Assembly (NCBI RefSeq): GCF_045679555.1
Contig: NC_092087.1
Span: forward strand, 86,725,864 to 86,789,863
Length of the DNA stretch: 64,000 nt
Direction: 5' to 3'
DNA from: Salvelinus alpinus
Taxonomy: Eukaryota; Chordata; Actinopteri; Salmoniformes; Salmonidae
The notes under the pieces were generated by a model. That model made no database searches. It saw only the letters and a program-made list of their open reading frames with translations, and was not told the origin of the DNA. The translations under genes and the position numbers were made by a program. Below are positions 55,977 to 64,000 of the stretch, piece after piece (the stretch's first letter is position 1; every line of letters begins with the position of its first letter).

Positions 55977-58900
55977 CTGGAGAAAGAAATAGAAATGAAA
56001 CTGAAGCTCCCTTATAGTGCACTACTTTAGACCAGTAGTGAACTAAATAGGGAATAGGGTGCCATTTGGAATGCTACCAGAACTGTTTCTTAAAATCCTC
56101 ATCACATCACTCCTTCATTATAGACATGTCATAGTAACTGTCTTGAGATTGTATTTTGTAGTTTCAGGAAATGCCATTTGGCCTGACGAATACCCCCGGA
56201 ACCATAGTGAAACTGTCCACTGTTACACTATGGTATGAGTTTAATTAAATAAAATTTGACCTGAAGAATGTTCCTTCAACCCTTCAGATAGTGATGGAGG
56301 AAGTTCTCAGGAAACAAGGACTGGTCACTAGGGGTCAACTGCTTTTCTTATTTTAATGACATCATTGTCTACTCCTCCAATAAGCAGCAACATATGAATG
56401 ACCCTGATGCTGTCTGTGTGTTCACAATGTTCGACTGTTAACTATACTACAAAGTTGCATAAGAGCTAGAAGCAGAGCTGTCATGTCTGTCAGCGCCATC
56501 TTGTCTATTCTCTATGTTGTTGTAATGGCAGAATATGATCACCGGGTGGCAGCACTGGGGCGGCTGAATTTCACAGCAGCGTACTGTACATCCTCATCCT
56601 GTTTCTGGGGTTGAGGCAGTTGGACGGTGGAGTCCAGTGTCACTTCCTGTTTTTTGGAGCGAGAGAAGTGGACGCTGGCGTAGTGAACATCATCCTGCTC
56701 ATCTGAGTCCACTCTCTGTGCTGCAGTAGGGGTCATGGCCATGTTTGAGATATTGTCATACACTGGACTAGAGTCTCCCTTTTAGAGAGGAAAGACAATA
56801 TAAATAGACCTGGTGTCAGACAGCATGAGGAGTGGAAATGTCCCACAAAGCAACAAAAATAATCTTACATCTGTTCGAACAGACTCACCTGTCCATTGTC
56901 TGCTGTGTGGCTTGTGGCAGAGGTGGATTTGGAGGCTTTCTTCCTGTTGTTTCGTAAACAAATTAATTAATATCTGAATAAATGTATGAAGTTAATAAAG
57001 TGGATTAATTAACATAATCTTTTAAATGTGTATTTTAACTCACCTGAACCACATGAGTCCAGAGAGACAGAGGATGAGAACCAGAACAACCACTATGGTT
57101 CCTACAGCTGCAGTCAGAACTGAGGTCTGTTTCCCTAAAAGATCAAATGGATGATATGAGTACATGTTATTATGAAGTGAAAATGAATATACAGCAATAC
57201 AGGACATTAATGCAATATTGTAAATATAAGCCTATGTATAGTTATGAACCTTTAGCGGTTCTGAGACAACAGACGCTGGGATACGGGAAGCAAGTACAGG
57301 GTGAGGATTTAATCATAAAAAGACATGGAACAAAGCAAGACGAGCCTCTGAACAAGAGAAACAAAACATCAATGCAGACACAGGAATGAAAATGAGGAAG
57401 TGACAGATATTGGGGAGGCAATCAATGACGTGTTGGAGTCCAAGTGAGTCTGATGAAGCACTGGTGCACTTAACGATGGTGACAGGTGTGCGTAATGAGC
57501 AGCCTGGCTCCTTCGAGCGCCAGAGAGTGGGAGCGAGAGCAGACATGACAAAACCAAAGTGTCATAAGGCAAACTAGTAGAAGATTACCTTGAAACATAA
57601 TTTCTTATTAAAGATAGTTTTGTATTGAAGATGTAACTTTACCTGCTACAATGATCATCAGAGCTGTAGAGTTCATAGATCCTCTTCCATTCTGGGCCTC
57701 ACAGTAATATTCTCCTCTGTCCTCAGAGCTGATGTTAGTGATGCTGTAACTCTGTCCTGATGCTTTTGGTGAGGTTACGTTCTTCTTGTACCAGGTGTAT
57801 TTGTTCACAGGTGGGTTGGCATCACTGCTGCAGGTCAGATTCACTGAACTGCCCTCCACTATTTCACCAGAGGGACTGACTGACACTGAGGTGTTCCTTG
57901 GGCCATCTGGTGTAAAATACAGTGAATATATTTATAGCAAAATATGTATTTACATTTTATGGATGAGTTTGAAATAATTTAATTCAGAGTAAAAGACAAT
58001 CTGAAACAACAAGAATGATGACTTTGTGGTAATACACATTCAGGTAAATGGATGTTACACACTAAAATATTTATTGATAGATATATTTATGTGGAAAACA
58101 ATCTATTCTCAAGTAGCATCATGATCAGTATATCAAACTGGACGTCTAAACCCCCAATGTACTTACATGTGACAGTGAGAGTCTTTTCAGCAGAGGGGTG
58201 ATCCTCATGCCCGTCTACAGCACAGGTGTATCTGCCTGTATCCTCACTGCTGACTGAGAAAAGGCTATAGACAGGAGAGGAGTTGTTGCTGTTTGGTATA
58301 GGCTGTCCATTCTTATACCAACTGAAGGCTGTGATGGGGTCCAGTGTACATTTGGTTCTACATGTCAGTGTGACATTCTCCCTCTCTGACACAGATGTAG
58401 GATCCATCTCCAACACAACATCTAGTGGAAAGAAAATGCATCCTATTTCTCCTCCTATATATGCTATTTATGTCCTTTTAAAAATGAAATAATAGATTCT
58501 TTTTTTCCGTCAAATCAAATTGAATGTGTCATATACTTTGTAGACAACATGTTTAGACTAACAGTGAAACAGTTTACTTACGGACCCTTCCCAACAATGC
58601 AGAGAGAAAATAGAGAAATAATATAAAAGTAATAATAAATACAACATGAGTGACTATAGCCTGGCTATGTATACGGGGTACCAGTACTGAGTCAATGTGC
58701 AGGGGTACGAGGTAATTGAGGTAGATATTTACATTTAACTAAGAATAAAGTGCTCTTCCGGGGAGTTACAGTGAGCTCCAAAAGTACTGGGACAATTTAG
58801 TTGTTATTTTGTCTCTGTACTCCAGACTGGCAGCTTTAATTTGAGGGTATTTTCATCCATATCAGGTGAACCGTTTAGAAAGTACAGCACTTTCATACGT

Positions 58901-59825
58901 TGTCCCCCCATTCTAGGGGACCGAAAGTATTGGGACAAATTCACTTATAGGTGGATTAAAGTAGTAAAAAGTTTAGTATTTGGTGCATATTCATAACATG
59001 CAATGATTACATCAGGCTTGTTGGATGAATTTGTGGTTTATTTTAGTTGTGTTTCAGATTATTTTGTGCTCCAGAAATACAAACCAAGACAATTGTCCTG
59101 AACTAAATGGAATTCAACAGTTTAGATTTATTGAAAGTAACTGTACCTGTAACAGACAGAGGGACTCCAGGTTCACCAGTATATTTCCCTACGGTCTGAT
59201 TTGTTATAAATCTGAACTTGTATTTTGCTGAATCTCTCTCTCTCAGGTCTGTGATTCTCAGGGTACAGTCTTTCTTCTTATCCCCATGATACTCCAGACG
59301 ACCTGCATACTCCGGGTCCTGACCTAGATCTTTAGGTTCTACACCAGTCTCCTTTTTAGTGAACCAGAAGGTTGTTGTGACTGTATAACCACTGGGATAT
59401 ATGTAAGAGCAGGACAGCTCCACTGTTGACCCATTCAAGGCACAGATACTCGGAGTGGTGTATGTCACACTCCAGCCATCCTGACCCAGTACCACTGAAA
59501 CACAGTCACACAACGGTATCAGAATGAAGACAAGGTATATTGGCTCACAATGACTGTAAGGTTTGTCCACACTGTGTTGCCATAGTTGCTGAGTTGAGTG
59601 TGAAGGAAACCACAGATAAGCATCTCTCAATGAGGTGTGAAAGATAACTATTTAAAGTGAAGTGGAGACTCCTAACACAACACACCAGTATAACATTATG
59701 ATTCTTATCATTTTAGAAATGTCTGTAGATTGATAAACAGAGCAACTAAAATATAAGAATGAGACCATACCTGCTACAGACCAGATAAAGACCACCAACA
59801 CACTTCCTGCTGTTCTCAAGGCCAT
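55895..59825 (-). CDS. gene C: intact CD22/Siglec-like inhibitory receptor, spliced span
   Basis: Eight exons (55, 348, 255, 264, 91, 55, 236 and 82 bases) total 1386 bases and close exactly: 461 residues and a stop. Layout: signal peptide, V-set (with E-strand Cys and YKFRF Arg), C2 with extra Cys (CRTKC), class-b C2, transmembrane segment, basic juxtamembrane stretch, and a tail with VHYASV, VQYAAV and VLYSTV, each fitting the ITIM consensus. The predicted role is a plasma-membrane inhibitory receptor recruiting SHP-type phosphatases, with Siglec-like ligand binding inferred from the Arg. Its C2, transmembrane and tail exons match the 3' end of gene B, so it looks like the compact form of the same gene. 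One weak donor (CCCG/GTGATC) precedes the last exon. Without that splice, translation stops at 56539 with two ITIMs. No 5' non-coding exon was found for it. Confidence 0.85.
56009..56075. repeat. half of the short palindromic salmonid repeat
   Basis: AGTGCACTACTTTAGACCAG, then GGAATAGGGTGCCATTTGGA. Its position beside the terminal exon is the same as 18345-18455 beside the gene B terminal exon. Confidence 0.65.
56543..56778 (-). CDS. gene C tail exon with two ITIMs
   Basis: Phase 0 start GDSSPVYDNISNMAM, then DDVHYASVHFSRSKKQE and [19 protein letters not shown]. Two ITIMs. If unspliced it ends at TGA (56541-56539). Confidence 0.88.
56889..56943 (-). CDS. gene C juxtamembrane exon
   Basis: A 55-base exon, [18 protein letters not shown], between acceptor AAACAACAG and donor GTGAGTCTG. 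Confidence 0.85.
57044..57134 (-). CDS. gene C transmembrane exon
   Basis: A 91-base exon, KQTSVLTAAVGTIVVVLVLI then [10 protein letters not shown]. Single-pass segment. Confidence 0.9.
57250..57557 (-). mobile_element. solo LTR-like insertion in gene C intron
   Basis: On the minus strand it runs from TGTCATGTCTGCTCTCGCTC to GCGTCTGTTGTCTCAGAAC, with ATTAAA near its 3' end. Absent from the equivalent gene B intron (20764-20937). The LTR identity is inferred from shape only. Confidence 0.5.
57643..57906 (-). CDS. gene C second C2-set exon
   Basis: A 264-base phase 1-1 exon. Starts [18 protein letters not shown], with [27 protein letters not shown] and [14 protein letters not shown]. Counterpart of gene B C13. 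Confidence 0.9.
58167..58421 (-). CDS. gene C first C2-set exon (V-partner)
   Basis: A 255-base phase 1-1 exon. VLEMDPTSVSERENVTLTC, then RTKC (extra Cys), FSWYKNGQ and DTGRYTCAVDGHED. Confidence 0.9.
58770..59070. mobile_element. Tc1-like end fragment in gene C intron
   Basis: CTCCAAAAGTACTGGGACAA, then ATTGGGACAAATTCACTTAT, resembles the terminal region of a Tc1 family. No transposase. The remaining intron 58440-58770 shows nothing. Confidence 0.5.
59147..59494 (-). CDS. gene C V-set exon
   Basis: A 348-base phase 1-1 exon. [38 protein letters not shown] (E-strand Cys) and DSAKYKFRF (Siglec Arg). Acceptor GTGTTTCAG, donor CAG/GTACAG. Confidence 0.92.
59771..59825 (-). CDS. gene C signal-peptide exon
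   Basis: A 55-base exon, [18 protein letters not shown], donor GTATGGTCTC. The upstream in-frame ATG at 59840 (MGDAT) is possible but adds polar residues before the signal. Confidence 0.9.
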
Positions 59826-59990
59826 TGTTGCATCTCCCACCCTGCAGTCTTAGAAACATAAACAACAACTCACTATATAGCTGGTGAATAACTCCACCTG
59901 ATACATTGAAGTAGAAACTGTAAATGGGGTACAGGGCCTCATTACTGAAAATGAACCAGGCTCATAACATTTGTTCTATTGTGTTATATA

Positions 59991-60376
59991 AACTCAGCAA
60001 AAAAAAAGAAACGTCCCTTTTTCAGGACCCTGTCTTTCAAGGATAATTCGTAAAAATCCAAATAACTTCACAGATCGTCATTGTAAAGGGTTTAAACACT
60101 GTTTCCCATGCTCGTCCCATGCGGTCATTAAGACACTAACAGCTTACAGACGGTAGGCAATTAAGGTCACAGTTATGAAAACTTAGGACACTAAAGAGGC
60201 CTTTCTACTGACTCTGAAAAACACCAAAAGAAAGATGGCCAGGGTCCCTGCTCATCTGCGTGAATGTGCCTTAGGCATGCTGCAAGGAGTATGAAGACTG
60301 CAGATGTGGCCAGGACAATAAATTGCAATGTCCGTACTGTGAGATGCCTAAGACAGCGCTACAGGGAGACAGGACC
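59991..60376 (+). mobile_element. Tc1-like 5' fragment upstream of gene C
   Basis: Left end AACTCAGCAAAAAAAAAGAA, same family as 21277-22751 but reversed relative to it. The transposase start MARVPAHLRECALGML is followed at once by a frame break. Cut off near 60376. Confidence 0.8.
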
Positions 60377-60434
60377 AGTATAAATATTAAATCCTCTACG
60401 GTCCGTCAAGCTGTACAGCAGCCTAAAGACTGAA

Positions 60435-60632
60435 CACCAGAGACCGAGAGACAGAGAGAGACAGAGAGAGAGACAGAGAGAGAGACAGAGAGAGAAACAG
60501 AGAGAGAGACAGAGAGAGAAACAGAGAGAGAAACAGAGAGAGAGACAGAGAGAGAGACAGAGAGAGAGACAGAGAGAGAAACAGAGAGAGAGACAGAGAG
60601 AGAGACAGAGAGAGACAGAGAGAGAGAGACTT
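60435..60632. repeat. (GAGACA)n-type purine-rich repeat
   Basis: About 200 bases of AGAGAGAGACAGAGA variants. It abuts the 3' end of the minus-strand LINE. Confidence 0.95.
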
Positions 60633-60639
60633 TTTTGAC

Positions 60640-63600
60640 TTTTGGTCTTTCTTTATTGAAACATTCTCATTTCATTTAACACTCACCCCCCCCCCCCCCC
60701 CCCACCCTAAAATAAAAAAATAAAAATATATCCTGTACTGCATACATGTACCATACTCACCTTTCCATCTACCACATGATACAAATCACCATACACAAAA
60801 ACAATACCCTCTCCTACAACCGTATATCCAAAACATCTTCCCCAGCAATACAGACAGCCCCCCCAACACACCATATCTCCTCAAACATCTCCACACATTT
60901 AATCAGTTCATAGAACTCAAACTCAACCCTAAGGCGCGCAGAGACCATCCCATTAAACAGTAGTAAAGGGTCTGTTATCCCCCCACCTTTGACCCTGTTT
61001 CTCCTTGTTAGCCAAATAGCTAATTTTGCCTGAGCAAACAGAAAATTCAACAAAACACATTTTTCTTTCTCTTTACTCGAATACCTGTATCCCATTATAA
61101 ACATCCCAACAGCAAAAACATTTTTTACATTTACATTTTAGTCATTTAGCAGACGCTCTTATCCAGAGCGACTTACAGTAGAGTGCATACATTTTATTAC
61201 ATTTTTACATACTGAGACAAGGATATCCCTACCGGCCAAGAGCAGACGCTCTTATCCAGAGCGACTTACAGTAGAGTGCATACATTTTATAACATTTATT
61301 TTATTTTTTATTTTTTTATTTTATTTTTTTATTTTTTTATACATACTGTGACAAGGATATCCCTACCGGCCAAACCCTCCCTACCGGCCAAACCCTCCCT
61401 AACCCGGACGACGCTATGCCAATTGTGCGTCGCCCCACGGATCTCCCGGTTGCGGCCGGCTGCGACAGAGCCTGGGCGCGAACCCAGAGACTCTGGTGGC
61501 GCAGCTAGCACTGCGATGCAGTGCCCTAGACCACTGCGCCACCCGGGAAAACCACCCCCAACCTCTCACACAGACATTCCAACAGAGACATTAATGGCAT
61601 TAACCTGGTGCACACAGAAAACACATGAATCACAGTTTCTTTCATTTTACAGAAAGGACACCCCTGCCCAATTCCCGGATCAACCCGTGCCAACCAGCTG
61701 TTAGTGGCCAGGGCTCCATGAAGAACCCTCCACTGGAGGTCCCCTGACCTCTTTGGTACTGGGGGTTTGTAGAGCGCCCTCCATCTAAAACCCACCATAC
61801 TCTCCGCCCCACATGCCCCCTGCCACTGATGTGCCTTCACTCCTGTTAGGCTTCTAATGTTCCTAACCTTAACGCAGAGGTTGTAGAGAGCTTTACCTCC
61901 CACCCCCTCAAACTCCCCCAGGCTCGGAGTGTTAAAATCTAACAAGTCCTCCAGACCCCCTTGCCAGTCTCCAGTCTCTGCCGTCACCTGCAGTGGCGGA
62001 AACATTGGTGGCCCCTCTCCCTTTGGCCTCTCAAACACCCCCCTTACCGGCTCAGACAGTGCCTCCTGGACCTCCTCCAGGAATCTCTCCAGCAGTCTAA
62101 GAGACGTTATTCCTGTTTGTTGCGCCAAGACCTCCGGGGTTTTCCACCCCTCCTCTCCCAGCCGTCTCAGGTCACCTAGCCTTTGTAAACCCCCTGCCAT
62201 CAGTTGCCTCTGCAGGGTGGCCGACTGAACCGATCTCAAAGGGATGGCTGGGTTGTGGAAAATAGGCTCCTCCCACACCCACTGCCCAGGCTCCACACCC
62301 CCTTCTCGTGTGGGCCTTAGCAGCTGCCAGGCCCTCAGCACCGCAGAGTAAAACTCTGAGAGACCTGCTGTACTCAGCCTCTCCAGCTTCATGAGGAACA
62401 GCTGCCGGTCCAACCCTAATCCGCCAGCTCTCCTCAGCAGCGCGCATGCTGGTTCCCTCCAGCCAACATCAGTATGGTACAGCAGTCTCTGCACCGCCTT
62501 TAGCCGGAAAGCAGCCATCCTGCTCTCCAGTTCCACCAGGCCCTGTCCTCCTTCGTGGACGGTCATGTACAACACTGCTGCCTTCAGCCAGTGATGTCCC
62601 GACCAAAAGAAGTCCACCAGCTTGCGTTGCAGGTCTGCAAGCAGACCGGCGGGGGGGTTGAGGACAGCCAGTTTATGCCACAAGGAAGATGCCACCAGGT
62701 TGTTGATTATCAGCACCCTCCCTCTATATGACACTTGGGACAGGAGCCACCTCCACCTGGCCAGTCTTGACACCACCGCCTGTGACAGCCCCTCCCAGTT
62801 CTTGCTGACCCACCTCTCCGAGCCCAGGTACACCCCCAACACTTTAAGCCCTTCACAACCCCACTGCAAACCCCCTGGAAGCAGAGGAGGAGCCCTATCC
62901 CCCCATGCCCCACATAACAGAGCTTTGCTCTTTCCCCAGTTTACCTTAGCTGATGAAGCTCCCTCGTACACCTTCAGACTGGTCTCTAGTGCCTGCATAT
63001 CTTGCCCATCCCTGACCATCACAGAAACATCATCTGCATATGCTGAGACTGCTATTCCTGTCACCACATCCATGCCTGTCCAGCACACTCCCCGCAGTCT
63101 CCTGCGTAGCAGTCCTAAAAAAGGCTCAATGGCTAGTGTGTACAGCTGCCCAGATAGAGGGCATCCTTGTCTAATGCCCCGTCTCACCCAGACAGGCCTA
63201 CTGAGCGCCCCTCCCACCTTAACCATACATGACGCCCCAGCATACAACAGCTTCACACAGGTCACAAAGCTCTTCCCAAACCCAAACACAGACATCACAT
63301 TAAACAGATACTCATGATCCACTCTATCAAAAGCCTTCTCTTGATCTAAAGAGACCAGTCCAAAGTTCACATTAGAACCTCTCGACAAGTCCAACATGTC
63401 CCTAATCAAGAACAAGTTGTCCGTGATTGAGCGTCCCGGTACACAATATGTCTGGTCCTTGTGTATTATAGAGTCCAGATGGGACTTCAGTCTGTTAGAG
63501 AGGACCTTGGCAAAAATCTTGTAGTCCGCACAGAGTAATGCCACAGGCCTCCAGTTCTTAAGTTCACACAAGTCCCCTTTTTTGGGCAGGAGAGTCAGAG

Positions 63601-63994
63601 CCGCCCGACGGCAGCTCATCGGCAACTCTCCTACCCTGACGCATTCACGCAACACGCAAAATAAATCCTGTCCAATTGTTCCCCAGAATTTTTTGTAAAA
63701 CTCCACTGGAAGTCCATCGACCCCGGGTGCACGACCGGGGGACATCTGGGTTACGGCCTCTGCCAGTTCATGTGACAACAGAGGAATGTCCATTTCATCC
63801 CTCTGTGCCCGAGAGAGCTTAGGGAGTCCTGCGAACAAGACCTGAGCACCCATAGGATCACACATTTCTGCCCTATACAATTCAGTATAAAACTCCACAG
63901 TCCGCTCCCGCATCTCCCCCACCACAGAGGTCACCCGCCCATCAGACAGCCGTAGACAATGCATACCCTTGGCTTCACTGCTCTGTCTTTCCAA
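60640..63994 (-). mobile_element. Tx1/L1-clade LINE, 3' portion, running off the window
   Basis: The minus-strand reverse transcriptase frame enters from the window edge and is open for over 800 codons, to 61526. In order: SPGRAPGVDGLPVEFYKKFW, LPKKGDLCELKNWRPVALL, SLDQEKAFDRVDHEY, GIRQGCPLSGQLYTLAIEP and AYADDVSVMV (catalytic Asp pair). A C-terminal zinc-like GCPFCKMKETVIHVFSVC follows. A SINE at 61117-61548 interrupts it; the frame resumes as VFIMGYRYSSKEKEKCVLLN (61104-60814) with a stop. The 3' UTR holds a C homopolymer at about 60685-60703. The endonuclease region would lie beyond 64000. Confidence 0.92.
61117..61548 (-). mobile_element. tRNA-derived SINE inserted in the LINE
   Basis: On the minus strand it starts CCCGGGTGGCGCAGTGGTCT, with B box TCTGGGTTCGCGCCCAGG. 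A core with a duplicated block (CAAGGATATCCCTACCGGCC twice) follows, then the L2-type tail AAGAGCGTCTGCTAAATGAC. Two tail segments (61140-61175 and 61245-61290) show an internal duplication. Confidence 0.88.
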
Positions 63995-64000
63995 ACCAAA

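Noticed and set aside
55494-56017. Three overlapping plus-strand frames of 134-171 codons (repeated QVFLVLGLLCSGLLGSG)
   Set aside because: Artefact of the 30-bp repeat; the real coding strand is minus, at the gene C terminal exon.

Overview
The window is vertebrate nuclear DNA, almost certainly from a salmonid fish. Its transposon load is typical of salmonids: several Tc1-like families, two piggyBac copies, tRNA-headed SINEs ending in the L2-type tail (CAGACGCTCTTATCCAGAGC), gypsy LTRs and foldback MITEs. No species is assigned, because no search could be run.

The only host genes I can support are a minus-strand cluster of Siglec-like (CD22/sialoadhesin-like) immunoglobulin-superfamily receptors. 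Three leader exons encode an almost identical signal peptide starting [12 protein letters not shown], at 9177, 39113 and 59825. Splice sites were placed by hand, and frames were checked across every junction in genes B and C. Gene C (59825 to 55895) closes as an intact 461-residue protein: signal peptide, V-set, two C2-set domains, transmembrane segment, and a tail with three ITIM-type motifs. Gene B (39113 to 20233) joins 20 exons in one open frame into about 1602 residues: signal peptide, three successive V-set plus C2 pairs, ten further C2 domains (16 Ig domains in all), transmembrane segment, and a tail cut short by a 1-base deletion relative to gene C. Gene A (9177 to about 6031) keeps a leader, one V-set exon and two doubtful tail exons, and looks reduced. 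These proteins would sit in the plasma membrane of leukocytes, bind glycan or protein ligands through the V domains, and recruit SH2 phosphatases through the ITIMs.

Layout: 1-5050 is a nested transposon pile with microsatellites and a 44-bp minisatellite. 5052-11215 is gene A, with large repeats and a nearly complete Tc1 element in its introns. 11300-18200 is spacer holding a piggyBac element and salmonid repeats. 18231-39600 is gene B, whose introns carry a Tc1 element, a CR1-like LINE, a MITE swollen by a 38-bp minisatellite, and a 35-bp minisatellite touching a splice donor. 39830-54510 is transposon-rich spacer (Tc1 remnants, L2-like LINE, LTRs, second piggyBac, gypsy 3' end, 44-bp minisatellite, solo LTR). 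55495-59825 is gene C. 59990-64000 holds a Tc1 end, a GA-rich repeat, and a Tx1/L1-type LINE on the minus strand that runs off the window.

The spacers 3' of genes B and C are paralogous over several kilobases, as are segments upstream of A, B and C, so the cluster grew by segmental duplication. Several minisatellites straddle an exon end or splice site of these receptor genes. This recurring association, together with the iterated V-C2 architecture of gene B, is the most unusual signal here.
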